Shown: in pieces, positions 1 to 6,924 of the stretch | Layout: each line of letters opens with the position of its first letter | Numbering within the stretch: the stretch's first letter is position 1 | The notes under the pieces: generated by a model | What the model was told of the DNA's origin: nothing | Seen by the model: the letters and a program-made list of their open reading frames with translations, nothing else | The model's database searches: none | Source: Candidatus Methanogasteraceae archaeon UBA261 | Lineage (GTDB): Archaea; Halobacteriota; Methanosarcinia; Methanosarcinales; Methanogasteraceae | Reading direction: 5' to 3' | Length of the DNA: 10,025 nt | Assembly: GCA_002506015.1 (NCBI GenBank) | Contig: DAWR01000149.1 | Coordinates: forward strand, 1,903-11,927 | Program-made: the position numbers and the translations under genes

Positions 1-15
1 GTTGTTGCGCGCGAA

Positions 16-966
16 TCAATACCATGCCACCACCATTAGAATTGTGATCGTCTTCGCAATCATGCTGGAGAGATAGCTGATCGCCGTAATCGTGAACCCG
101 AACCTGCCGAATAGCGAGATGTACATCGAAAAACTGTATTTTACATAGATCATGGTTATGACGACCGCGCTCCCGATCAAAAGCGTTAAAATCGCCTGTT
201 TTTCGGTGATTGCCCCGTCCAGCAGCATCGTGTGTACTGCCGCATACCCTGCTGAGAAATGGATGAACTGCGCGACCAGAGCGTAGATGACATCGCCGGG
301 CAGGCCCAGAAGACTGAGTATCGGGCTGAATGCTCCTGCGATGTATGCACCGGCACCGAGGTTCAGCAGAGCCCCGATTATGAGCATGGAAACTGCCAGA
401 ATCGGAACGATCTTTCTCAGGGTCGGCAATGCCTGCTCTATCCCTTTTTTGACGATCTCTCTGTTGAATATGATCGGTTCACGCTTCAATGGCTCCACAT
501 CTTCGATTGCACACTGTGTCTTCGGGAGCAGGATCCTTGAGGCGATCAGTGCGCCGAGTGTCTGTATGAACGCCGCAAACATCGTGAGCATCACATAGCT
601 CCCGCCGACCGCGGGTCCGAGCAGCACGATTGCGATCGGCGCATGCACCCGGAAGAGCGACTCGCCAAGAACGGTCGGAAATGTGCTCATCACAACAGTC
701 AGCGCTGTTTCAGTCCTGCCGACCTCGCCTCTGTTGTAGAATTCGGCAAGCATCGACTTTCCGCCGGTTGAACTCATGATGCAGGTGATAAGCGAGAGCA
801 CGCATCCGTGGGATAAGTTTGAGACTTTGCACAGCCCTGCCGAGAGCGCGCCGAACCTTGTCAGAAGATTGGTCTCAACGATGATGCTTGCGAGCGTAAC
901 GCCGATTGTGATCAATATGATCGGACGTATCAGGGCAATAGCACTCAAGCCCGCAATCGCAACCAT
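16..966 (-). CDS. Nucleoside-recognition (Gate) domain membrane protein
   Basis: 316-residue polytopic inner membrane protein with about eight or nine hydrophobic segments. Residues roughly 60-125 hold the most polar and characteristic stretch: S-S-T-G-G-K followed by a charged loop and then F-P-T-V-L-G-E-S-L-F, the layout typical of the Gate (nucleoside recognition) family that occurs in many methanogens and is related to the FeoB membrane region. Such proteins are presumed transporters or permease-like; the substrate is unknown and the name does not prove nucleoside binding. The ATG at 966 lies only 3 bases after the radB stop, so the two are probably cotranscribed and translationally coupled. 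The stop (TGA) is at 16-18 and the C-terminus is complete. Family assignment is from remembered motifs, not a search. Confidence 0.82.
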   Translation of the reverse strand: MVAIAGLSAIALIRPIILITIGVTLASIIVETNLLTRFGALSAGLCKVSNLSHGCVLSLITCIMSSTGGKSMLAEFYNRGEVGRTETALTVVMSTFPTVLGESLFRVHAPIAIVLLGPAVGGSYVMLTMFAAFIQTLGALIASRILLPKTQCAIEDVEPLKREPIIFNREIVKKGIEQALPTLRKIVPILAVSMLIIGALLNLGAGAYIAGAFSPILSLLGLPGDVIYALVAQFIHFSAGYAAVHTMLLDGAITEKQAILTLLIGSAVVITMIYVKYSFSMYISLFGRFGFTITAISYLSSMIAKTITILMVVAWY

Positions 967-969
967 CGA

Positions 970-1638
970 TCATCGCACCCCTTGCTGGGTTATGTGAAAC
1001 TCGCAGGAGAGCCCTTCGGGTCTCGACCTGTGCTTCAGTATGATCGCCCGCCGCCTGCCTGTTCCGAGGTGTTCGAGTTTGATGATCGCTTTGGAGAGGT
1101 GCTCAATCATGGTTCCGCCGACAGGGCGCAACTGCCCCGAATCGATCTCTGTATAGACCTGATTGGTGATCACGACCGCAACATCGTATTTTCTTGCGAT
1201 CCTGTGCAGATGTGCGATCTGGTTCGCAAGTCCCCTCCGCAGAGAGATATTGTCGCCGTTATTGAGCGCAAGCCTGTAGAACGTGGTGGCAGAATCGAGA
1301 ACAACGAGCCCCACGTTCTCTTTTGCCACTGTATCGAGTTCTTTTATGGAAGAGTACTGTTGTTCAAGATTTATCGGTTCATACACGAGCACATCCTTCG
1401 CAATCGTTGCTGCATCGCTTCCAGCAATCTGTTCGAATCGTTCCGGGGAAAATCCCTCCGAATCGATGAATACGACCTTCTTCCCACTCTTTACACATTC
1501 TATAATCAGCTGGAGACAGATGTTCGTCTTCCCGGATCCAGCGGCGCCGAATATCTGCGTTACCACACCAGTCTCAAATCCGCCGCCGAGTAGATCATCG
1601 ATGGCAACGCATTCCGATGTAAGGCGTGTAACCCTCAT
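970..1638 (-). CDS. radB: DNA repair and recombination protein RadB
   Basis: 222-residue RecA/RadA-family ATPase of the euryarchaeal RadB type, thought to assist RadA in homologous recombination. Walker A is G-A-A-G-S-G-K-T at residues 31-38 and Walker B is L-V-V-L-D at 111-115. The segment L-L-G-G-G-F-E-T-G before Walker A and the I-T-N-Q-V motif near 157-161 (followed by P-V-G-G-T at 172-176) are typical of the RadA/RadB core. It lacks the N-terminal helix-hairpin-helix domain of RadA, as expected for RadB, and has the usual family length. The ATG at 1638 is the first possible start because an in-frame TGA lies three codons upstream. No clear ribosome binding site is visible. A short 18-codon ORF on the same strand ends overlapping the start (ATGA), which might couple translation. 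Confidence 0.95.
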   Translation of the reverse strand: MRVTRLTSECVAIDDLLGGGFETGVVTQIFGAAGSGKTNICLQLIIECVKSGKKVVFIDSEGFSPERFEQIAGSDAATIAKDVLVYEPINLEQQYSSIKELDTVAKENVGLVVLDSATTFYRLALNNGDNISLRRGLANQIAHLHRIARKYDVAVVITNQVYTEIDSGQLRPVGGTMIEHLSKAIIKLEHLGTGRRRAIILKHRSRPEGLSCEFHITQQGVR

Positions 1639-1714
1639 CCCGGTTCATTCCATCTCATTTCACCCTGTACCATCCGCCCATCGTTTCTCATCGCTTTCGT
1701 CTGAGCTACTTCAC

Positions 1715-1855
1715 TTAATCCTCGAATAACTTGATGTAGATGTAAGGAATTATCAGCACCAGCGCGATCAGGAAGATCAGCATGATCACTGGTTCGTACC
1801 ATTCGCCAAACCACCCGGGATTCTCCGCATAAATCTGCTCGAACATGCTGGACAT
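1715..1855 (-). CDS. Small single-span membrane protein, 46 aa
   Basis: A 46-codon ORF running from ATG (1853-1855) to TAA (1715-1717) in the gap between ubiX and radB, on their strand. It begins M-S-S-M-F-E-Q-I-Y-A, continues with an aromatic, acidic stretch containing P-G-W-F-G-E-W-Y-E-P (residues 13-22), and then has one strong hydrophobic helix at about 23-41 (V-I-M-L-I-F-L-I-A-L...), ending K-L-F-E-D. The polar/aromatic, membrane helix, charged-tail layout is unlikely in random sequence. It starts 26 bases after the ubiX stop and fills most of the 240-base gap. No Shine-Dalgarno motif is evident; the internal ATG at codon 4 is an alternative start. Family not recognised; it could be a small accessory subunit of a membrane complex, which is only a guess. 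Confidence 0.66.
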   Translation of the reverse strand: MSSMFEQIYAENPGWFGEWYEPVIMLIFLIALVLIIPYIYIKLFED

Positions 1856-1881
1856 GATATAACCATGGTTCTGGCAGGGTA

Positions 1882-2430
1882 TTAACCCCATCGCTCGTAC
1901 AACTCATGTTCGATATCGAGCACGTCCAGTATCCTCCCGACAACAATGTCGATAACATTGGAGACGCTCTCCGGCTTCGGGTAGAATCCGGGGCATGCAG
2001 GCATGATCACTGCGCCGGCACGCTTTGCGCGAAGCATGTTCTCGATGTGAATCATGCTGAGTGGCATCTCCCGCGGGACCAGGACCAGTCTTCGCCCCTC
2101 CTTGAGGCAGACATCGGCTGTTCGCGTGATCAAGGTTCCGGATATACCGTTTGCGATGCTTGCGAGTGTTTTCATGCTGCACGGCACAACTACCATCGAA
2201 TCAAACCGATACGATCCGCTCGCAATCGGAGATGTGAAGTCACGTTCGTCCGGTGTGTGGGTTGCGAGTCTCTTCACCGCGTGTATCTCCATATCCGATT
2301 CGATCTCGATTATCTGACGTGCAGTCTCAGTTACGATCAAATACGTCTCTGCTTTGTCCTGCAGTACCTCTGCAAGGCGTATGCCATATTGCACACCGGA
2401 TGCGCCCGTTATTCCAATTATGAGTCTCAT
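1882..2430 (-). CDS. ubiX: UbiX-family flavin prenyltransferase
   Basis: 182-residue flavoprotein predicted to attach a dimethylallyl group to reduced FMN, giving the prenylated FMN cofactor of UbiD-type decarboxylases. Visible family motifs are G-I-T-G-A-S-G at residues 6-12, the V-V-P-C-S-M-K-T-L-A stretch at 81-90, R-E-M-P-L at 120-124 (R-E-T-P-L in many relatives) and P-A-C-P-G-F-Y at 144-150. In archaea a UbiD-like partner acts in the modified mevalonate pathway (phosphomevalonate dehydratase and decarboxylase route), so an isoprenoid-lipid role is plausible; no ubiD is in this window. The ATG at 2430 is preferred over an in-frame ATG at 2481, since the 17 extra residues are not family-like and overlap the likely promoter. 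First gene of the leftward unit. Confidence 0.94.
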   Translation of the reverse strand: MRLIIGITGASGVQYGIRLAEVLQDKAETYLIVTETARQIIEIESDMEIHAVKRLATHTPDERDFTSPIASGSYRFDSMVVVPCSMKTLASIANGISGTLITRTADVCLKEGRRLVLVPREMPLSMIHIENMLRAKRAGAVIMPACPGFYPKPESVSNVIDIVVGRILDVLDIEHELYERWG

Positions 2431-2460
2431 GTGTCGATGTATCAATGTTTGATGCATGGG

Positions 2461-2470
2461 GTGTAAAGTT
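2461..2470 (-). promoter_or_regulatory. Candidate TATA box for the leftward ubiX unit
   Basis: Read on the minus strand, an A-rich CGAAAA element (BRE-like) leads into CTTTACAC about 35 bases before the chosen ubiX ATG at 2430. An archaeal start of transcription about 25 bases downstream would fall near 2439, giving a leader of under 10 bases, which fits the absence of a ribosome binding site. Inferred from spacing and composition only. Confidence 0.35.
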
Positions 2471-2576
2471 TTCGCATGCACTTAGCTGAAGTGAAAAAGT
2501 CTGATTCCGGGGGATTCTATGGTCTTAAAAAGAGGTAGATCAGACAGTACCGGGTCAACTACACACGTACCGCACA

Positions 2577-2589
2577 CCAAAACTTAATG
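2577..2589 (+). promoter_or_regulatory. Candidate BRE/TATA for the F420:NADP oxidoreductase unit
   Basis: CCAAAACTTAATG lies 24-36 bases before the ATG at 2613. With normal archaeal spacing transcription would begin within a few bases of the start codon, consistent with a leaderless mRNA; there is no Shine-Dalgarno motif in the intervening bases. Divergent from the ubiX promoter across a ~180-base gap. Confidence 0.38.
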
Positions 2590-2612
2590 TGCTGCGTACC
2601 CGATCTAAATTT

Positions 2613-3266
2613 ATGCGAATAGCAATTCTTGGTGGCACCGGCGACATCGGTGAGGGGTTTGCACTGAACTGGGCAGAGCGGCATCAGATCTGCATCGGTT
2701 CGCGCAAGAGCGAGAAAGCAGAGGAGGCGTCCGATCGTTACAACGATACACTCGCCAGTCAAGAACTCAAAGGTGAAATTCGGGGGTTCGATAACAGAAC
2801 GGCAGCCGAGGGTTCTGACGTGATTATACTCACCGTACCCCACGAGCATGTTTTAGAGGTGATCAATACCGTGCGTCCGGTACTCGACCGCCAGATCATC
2901 GTCTCTCCGGTAGTTCCAATGTCTAAAAAGGAATATTTCGAGTACACGCCTCCGGTGCAGGGGAGTGCGGCAGAGGAGATTCAGGAGATGCTCCCTGATG
3001 GCATGCATGTGGTTGCGGCATACCACACCATTGCATCAAAGAGACTGTGCAGCCTTGATCCTGCATTCCGGTGCGATGTACTGATCTGCGGCGACCATCG
3101 CCCGTCAAAGGATCTCGTAATCGACCTCACAAACGAAGTCGACTGCCTGCACCCGCTGGATGCGGGTCCGCTCGCAGCAGCAAGGACGATCGAGTCGCTC
3201 ACGCCGATGCTGCTCAATCTCGCCATGCTGAACCAGCTGAAGGATCCGAGCATCAAGATTCTGTAG
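2613..3266 (+). CDS. npdG: F420H2:NADP oxidoreductase (NADPH-dependent F420 reductase)
   Basis: 217-residue cytoplasmic enzyme that moves hydride between reduced coenzyme F420 and NADP+, supplying NADPH in F420-using archaea (also called Fno). The N-terminus has the dinucleotide-binding motif G-G-T-G-D-I-G-E-G at residues 7-15, followed at 29-36 by G-S-R-K-S-E-K-A, where Ser/Arg contact the NADP 2'-phosphate in the family. The V-S-P-V-V-P-M segment (97-103), A-Y-H-T-I-A (136-141), the C-G-D stretch (159-161), L-D-A-G-P-L (182-187) and E-S-L-T-P-M-L-L-N (194-202) all match the known Archaeoglobus enzyme pattern. The length is normal. Start at 2613 is chosen because M-R-I-A-I-L-G-G is the canonical beginning; an in-frame ATG at 2589 falls inside the probable TATA box. 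Confidence 0.94.
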   Translation: MRIAILGGTGDIGEGFALNWAERHQICIGSRKSEKAEEASDRYNDTLASQELKGEIRGFDNRTAAEGSDVIILTVPHEHVLEVINTVRPVLDRQIIVSPVVPMSKKEYFEYTPPVQGSAAEEIQEMLPDGMHVVAAYHTIASKRLCSLDPAFRCDVLICGDHRPSKDLVIDLTNEVDCLHPLDAGPLAAARTIESLTPMLLNLAMLNQLKDPSIKIL

Positions 3267-3279
3267 TATCGAGATTGCA

Positions 3280-3888
3280 ATGTCGCTTGATAGTCTGCGC
3301 CCGCACGCAACAAGCATCTTGAAGCCGCTTGCTAGAATTATATCCCGTGCCGGCGCAACTCCCGACGCGCTCTCTATACTCTCACTGATCTTTGCCGCAT
3401 GCGCCGGGCTTTTGTATGCGCTATCGGACGGCGATGCAGCGCTTACGCTCGCTGCTGGCACGATGGTGCTCTTGAACGGGTTTGCGGATGCTATGGATGG
3501 AGAGGTTGCGAGATGTCTCGGCACAACCTGCATGCGCGGCGATTTTCTGGATCATGTAATCGACAGATACGCCGACGTCTTCATCATATGCGGGATATTC
3601 TTTGGAGGCTACGTGGACTGGCGGATCGGGGTTGCGGCGGTCGTTGGCACGCTTCTGACCAGTTATCTCGGTACGCAGGCTCAGGCGGTCGGTATTGGCA
3701 GGCATTACGGTGGAATACTGGGCAGGGCTGATCGGCTGGTGGTCATAATGCTTGCGAGTGTGCTGTACTCAATACATCCATACGAAATCTACGGGTTTAC
3801 ATTTCCGGGGTGGTCTCTGGTGTTAATAGCAATAGCAAGCAATGCCACAGCACTGCAGCGGTTTGTGTACATCTGGCGGAAATTGTAG
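3280..3888 (+). CDS. CDP-alcohol phosphatidyltransferase, archaetidylinositol-phosphate-synthase-like
   Basis: 202-residue integral membrane enzyme with about six hydrophobic segments. The full catalytic motif of the CDP-alcohol phosphotransferase family is intact: D70-x2-D73-G74-x2-A77-R78, then eight residues, G87-x3-D91-x3-D95. The first three Asp bind the divalent metal and CDP-lipid and the last is the general base. In archaea such enzymes exchange CMP of CDP-archaeol for a polar head group; the N-terminal R-P-H-A-x6-P-L-A-R-I pattern and length suggest archaetidylinositol phosphate synthase, but serine or glycerol phosphate acceptors cannot be excluded. The ATG follows the oxidoreductase stop by 13 bases, so the two are likely cotranscribed. 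The shared unit with an NADPH source is suggestive of lipid synthesis (inference). Confidence 0.9.
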   Translation: MSLDSLRPHATSILKPLARIISRAGATPDALSILSLIFAACAGLLYALSDGDAALTLAAGTMVLLNGFADAMDGEVARCLGTTCMRGDFLDHVIDRYADVFIICGIFFGGYVDWRIGVAAVVGTLLTSYLGTQAQAVGIGRHYGGILGRADRLVVIMLASVLYSIHPYEIYGFTFPGWSLVLIAIASNATALQRFVYIWRKL

Positions 3889-4120
3889 TTCTTGCGAACG
3901 GTTGCATGCTTTTATGCGCGTGTTCACCATTTGAACCGGTGAAAAAAGCGTTAAATCCTGAATACTGTAGTTTACCAGGTATTACACGAATATGGGTGCT
4001 GTAAAACCTGAATTATTGATTTTATTAGATAATTTGGCTGTGCAGGGTCGAAATATTCCGAGAAACGGAAGTGTTAATCTGATACCATATAACCTAACAC
4101 ATCCTGTTGATCGCAAACTC
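3889..4120. other. Intergenic region with small inverted repeats
   Basis: No convincing gene. It holds three short inverted repeats: TTCACC (3923-3928) with GGTGAA (3938-3943); TTCCG (4056-4060) with CGGAA (4066-4070) around a 5-base loop; and GTGTTA (4071-4076) with TAACAC (4095-4100). The last lies just upstream of the TATA box of the next gene and could bind a regulator. None has a T-run that would make a clear terminator for the upstream gene. Confidence 0.35.
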
Positions 4121-4128
4121 TTTATATC
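4121..4128 (+). promoter_or_regulatory. TATA box of the repeat/dockerin gene
   Basis: TTTATATC preceded by the A-rich GCAAACTC is a good archaeal TATA element. Transcription would start around 4150, leaving a leader of about 30 bases that contains the strong ribosome binding site at 4164-4170. Confidence 0.6.
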
Positions 4129-4163
4129 GAGGTGCGCACTATCAGCACAATCATTAGCAATCA

Positions 4164-4170
4164 GAGGAGG
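4164..4170 (+). promoter_or_regulatory. Strong ribosome binding site deciding a GTG start
   Basis: GAGGAGG ends 9 bases before the GTG at 4180 and 15 bases before the in-frame ATG at 4186. The spacing favours the GTG. Most housekeeping genes in the left half of the window lack such a motif, so the exported-protein genes appear to use a different mode of initiation. Confidence 0.6.
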
Positions 4171-4179
4171 TAGAACAAC

Positions 4180-6597
4180 GTGAATATGAACAAATTACGA
4201 AGTGCTATTGCGGCGTTGGTCATTGCTACAACGCTGATCGGAATGGTGTCCAACTGTATGGCGGACCCCGGCAACGCGCCAAACACGCCAGCTGCATTAA
4301 CCGAGACTGGCATGTCTGAAGATTGGGGATCGAGCCGAACCGATCCGAATGTGGGTATGGCTTACCAGGCGGTCGATTATGGCTATGTGCCGCTTGTGAT
4401 GGCGTTGGATGCGACATCACCCGAGTGCTCGTTTACGCATGGCATCACGGCAGGAGATCTCAACGGAGATGGCATGGATGATGTAGTATTATTCAATGGG
4501 ACTTATAATTCAATCACTTGCATGTATACGTTTGAGCACGTATCGGCAGTAAATGGGTGCAATGGTACCGAATTGTGGAGCCAGCGTATCGTTTATGAAA
4601 CACGGGAGCTGGATAGTCTTCCGGTGCGTCTTGCTGGCGATCTCGATTACGATGGTACGGATGATGTGATCGTGAATTCGCGGAGTTACGACCCGGTCGC
4701 CGGCGAATGCACCGCAAGCGTGCATATCAGGCGAGGCTACGACGGAGACCTGTTCTGGAGCCAGAGTGTCACCAGCAATGGCACATATAGCACAAGTATG
4801 AGGGCATACCCGTGTTGCGATCTCAATTACGATGGCAGAGACGACGTGATCGTGATATCGGAGCGTTACGACACGGACGCTGATGAATTCACTGCCAGCG
4901 TGTATGCCAAACGAGGCTACGACGGAGAGGAGTTCTGGAGTCAGAGTGCCACAGGCAATGGTTTGTATGGTGCATACATGGACGCATTCTCGTGCGGCAA
5001 TCTCGATTACGATAATGGCAGTGTTATCATCGTGAATTCGCAGAGTTATGATTCAGCCACTGGCGAAAAAACCACAAGTGTGCACGTCATGCAGGGCTAC
5101 GACGGAGTGGAGTTGTGGAACCATAGCGTAACAGGCACAGATGTAGCATTATGGGCGTACCCGTGCGACGATCTCGATTGCGACAACAGAAGTGATGTAA
5201 TCGTGGATTTGCAGAGTTACGATTCAGCCACGGATGAGACAAACGTCAGTATATCTGCAAGGAGGGGCTACGACGGCGCGGAGTTGTGGAGCCAGGGTGT
5301 TGCAAGCGATGGTTGGGGTAGTGCGGGTATATGGGTTGAACTGCGCGGCGATCTCGATTCGGACAACACGAGTGATGTGATCGTGAATTTACAGAGTTAC
5401 GATTCAGCCGCGGATGAATGTACTGTCGGAGTGCGCGCCATTCGAGGCTACGACGGAGAGGAGTTCTGGAACCAGAGCGTTACAGGCGATGGTGGAGATG
5501 GCGCATATATATGGGCGTACCCGTATGGCGATCTCGATTCCGATAACCTGGATGATGTGCTCGTGAATTTCCGGAGTTACAATTCATCCACCGATGAAAA
5601 GACCGCAAGCGTACATGCCATTCGAGGATACGACGGAGATTTACTCTGGACCAGGAGCGTTACAGGCGATGGTGAAGATGGCGCAGATATGTGGGTACAC
5701 CAGTGTGGCGATCTTGATTCTGATGGTGGTTGTGACGTGATCATAGAATCAGGTAGTTATGACTTAATCGCAGATGAATACACTGCCAGCGCTAACGCCA
5801 TTCGAGGCTACAATGGAACAAAGTTCTGGAACCATGGCGTTACAGGCGATGGCGAATATGGTGCATGCATTATGTGGGTTGAATCGGATCACGATCTCGA
5901 TTCTGATGGTATGGATGATGCAATCGTGAATTCGTGGAGTTACAATTCAGTCACCGGTGAAAAAACCGCAAGCGTACATGCCATGCAAGGATACAGCGGA
6001 GATTCACTCTGGAACCAGAGCGTAACAGGCACAGATGTGGCGATGTGGGCTTATACATATCCGGATCTTGATGGCGACGGCAATGGTGACACGATCGTGC
6101 ATTCACAGAGCTATGACTCAGTCGCAGATGAATACACTGCCAGCGTGCGTGCCGTACAAGGATATGGCAATGTGGAGTTCTGGAACAAGAGCGTTACAGG
6201 CAAAGATGTGTGGATGGAGACCGATTATCGTAATCCCTGTCATTATCAGTCCAATCAGAACTTTGATTCTGACAACATGGAGGATCTGCTATTAAGCGCG
6301 GGAATATCTATTGGTGATGTATATATCCCCACCACTATATGTGCGGTGAACGGCGATTGTGGAACGCCTCTCTGGTGCAGCTTAGCATCATCAGAACCAG
6401 AACCCCCTGCAGCACCATCAGTGACTGGCGATTTGGACTATGACGGCGAACTGACACCTGCGGATGCGATGATCGTACTCAATAGCATTGTCAGTGGCGA
6501 TCACAACGAATATGCGGACGTGAACAACGATGGCGCAGTGGACGCACAGGATACGTTGACGATTCTGCAGGCAGCAGCAGGTTCGATTACGCTGTGA
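4180..6597 (+). CDS. Secreted FG-GAP/PQQ-like repeat protein with C-terminal dockerin
   Basis: 805-residue exported protein. Residues 1-28 form a signal peptide (basic N-L-R start, hydrophobic core to about 23, probable cut after C-M-A). From about 92 to 735 there are eleven repeats of 57-62 residues: each opens with an Asp-rich loop such as D-L-D-S-D-N-x-x-D-V-I-V (FG-GAP/VCBS-like, likely Ca-binding) and ends in G-Y-D-G-x-x-x-W, reminiscent of PQQ-type propeller blades. Repeats 1-9 (from 153) are the most regular. After a Pro-rich linker (738-746), residues 749-805 form a type I dockerin: loop one D751-D753-D755-G756-D762, loop two D780-N782-D784-G785-D791. Thirteen N-x-S/T sequons and about 17 Cys suit a glycosylated, disulfide-bonded surface protein. 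Ligand unknown; the dockerin implies attachment to a cohesin partner not in this window. Confidence 0.88.
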   Translation: MNMNKLRSAIAALVIATTLIGMVSNCMADPGNAPNTPAALTETGMSEDWGSSRTDPNVGMAYQAVDYGYVPLVMALDATSPECSFTHGITAGDLNGDGMDDVVLFNGTYNSITCMYTFEHVSAVNGCNGTELWSQRIVYETRELDSLPVRLAGDLDYDGTDDVIVNSRSYDPVAGECTASVHIRRGYDGDLFWSQSVTSNGTYSTSMRAYPCCDLNYDGRDDVIVISERYDTDADEFTASVYAKRGYDGEEFWSQSATGNGLYGAYMDAFSCGNLDYDNGSVIIVNSQSYDSATGEKTTSVHVMQGYDGVELWNHSVTGTDVALWAYPCDDLDCDNRSDVIVDLQSYDSATDETNVSISARRGYDGAELWSQGVASDGWGSAGIWVELRGDLDSDNTSDVIVNLQSYDSAADECTVGVRAIRGYDGEEFWNQSVTGDGGDGAYIWAYPYGDLDSDNLDDVLVNFRSYNSSTDEKTASVHAIRGYDGDLLWTRSVTGDGEDGADMWVHQCGDLDSDGGCDVIIESGSYDLIADEYTASANAIRGYNGTKFWNHGVTGDGEYGACIMWVESDHDLDSDGMDDAIVNSWSYNSVTGEKTASVHAMQGYSGDSLWNQSVTGTDVAMWAYTYPDLDGDGNGDTIVHSQSYDSVADEYTASVRAVQGYGNVEFWNKSVTGKDVWMETDYRNPCHYQSNQNFDSDNMEDLLLSAGISIGDVYIPTTICAVNGDCGTPLWCSLASSEPEPPAAPSVTGDLDYDGELTPADAMIVLNSIVSGDHNEYADVNNDGAVDAQDTLTILQAAAGSITL
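4636..6249 (+). repeat. Nine coding tandem repeats of ~171-190 bp
   Basis: Tandem in-frame repeats encoding residues 153-690 of the secreted protein. Recognisable DNA landmarks recur in each unit: a GATCTCGATT-type block for the Asp loop, GAGTTACGATTCA, GGCTACGACGGAG and AGCGTTACAGGC. Units 3 and 8 share the shorter linker and the 20-base stretch AGCGTAACAGGCACAGATGT, unlike the other units, suggesting block duplication or gene conversion. It is a protein-repeat array, not a CRISPR: the units are diverged and have no unique spacers. Confidence 0.85.
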
Positions 6598-6621
6598 TCT
6601 GAAAGATCATCAGAAACTGCG

Positions 6622-6652
6622 GTGCCCTGCGGGGCACACTTCTTTTATTTTT
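6622..6652 (+). terminator. Hairpin terminator after the repeat/dockerin gene
   Basis: GTGCCC (6622-6627), loop TGCG, GGGCAC (6632-6637), followed by a T-rich tract (6640-6652). It begins 24 bases after the stop codon. A perfect 6-bp stem with T-run gives a convincing end for the transcript. Confidence 0.72.
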
Positions 6653-6723
6653 GTGGTAGTGTTAGCTATACCCCACACAATAGAAATCAACAAAATCCTC
6701 CTGGGTTTTGGGATGTGTGGCTC

Positions 6724-6924
6724 TCACCACACCTTGAGATCGATACTCTCGATTCTCACCCGATCACCCTCCGAATGCACAATCACGCCTGAATGCACCT
6801 TCTGCATCATGCAGTGCTCTGGCAGAAACCGCACGGTTTCGCCGACATCCGGAACCCTGCCGCGGACAACAACAACATCACGGCAGGACGGCTCTCCCGG
6901 AAGTGGCACAAGTACAAAATCCAC
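6724..6924 (-). CDS. Possible small gene or decayed gene, unassigned
   Basis: 66 codons from GTG (6924) to TGA (6724-6726). The product is protein-like, with alternating hydrophobic beta-strand patterns (D-V-V-V-V-R-G-R-V-P-D-V-G-E-T-V-R-F-L and H-S-G-V-I-V-H-S-E-G-D-R-V-R-I), unlike the plus-strand alternatives. The frame stays open and protein-like upstream, giving G-A-F-S-F-E-R-C-E-P-I-A-G-V-I-D-H-L-T to about 6980, but has no ATG there. An ATG at 7006 lies in another frame and hits a stop after seven codons; a one-base change would join it to the main frame. So this is either a real gene with an unusual start, a frameshifted gene, or a remnant. AT-rich DNA at 7076-7110 could hold its promoter. 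Family not recognised. Confidence 0.45.
   Translation of the reverse strand: MDFVLVPLPGEPSCRDVVVVRGRVPDVGETVRFLPEHCMMQKVHSGVIVHSEGDRVRIESIDLKVW

Noticed and set aside
982..1593. Long plus-strand ORF of 203 codons opposite radB
   Set aside because: It is antisense to a gene with clear Walker motifs, and its product has no recognisable pattern.
1635..1958. Minus-strand ORF of 107 codons spanning the ubiX-radB gap
   Set aside because: Overlaps the ubiX end and the 46-residue membrane protein in another frame. Only its last 18 codons, overlapping the radB start by ATGA, might act as a leader, and that is unsupported.
1906..2466. Plus-strand ORF of 186 codons opposite ubiX
   Set aside because: Mirror of the strongly supported ubiX; its product is rich in Cys/His/Arg with no domain.
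2431..2481. Longer ubiX start at 2481
   Set aside because: The 17 extra residues are His-rich, not family-like, and overlap the likely promoter; the family motif begins right at 2430.
3992..4183. Plus-strand ORF of 63 codons before the large dockerin gene
   Set aside because: It runs through the TATA box and ribosome binding site of the next gene and has no domain pattern.
4636..6249. Regularly spaced repeats as a possible CRISPR array
   Set aside because: Units are diverged, in frame, and encode one repetitive protein; no conserved short repeat with unique spacers.
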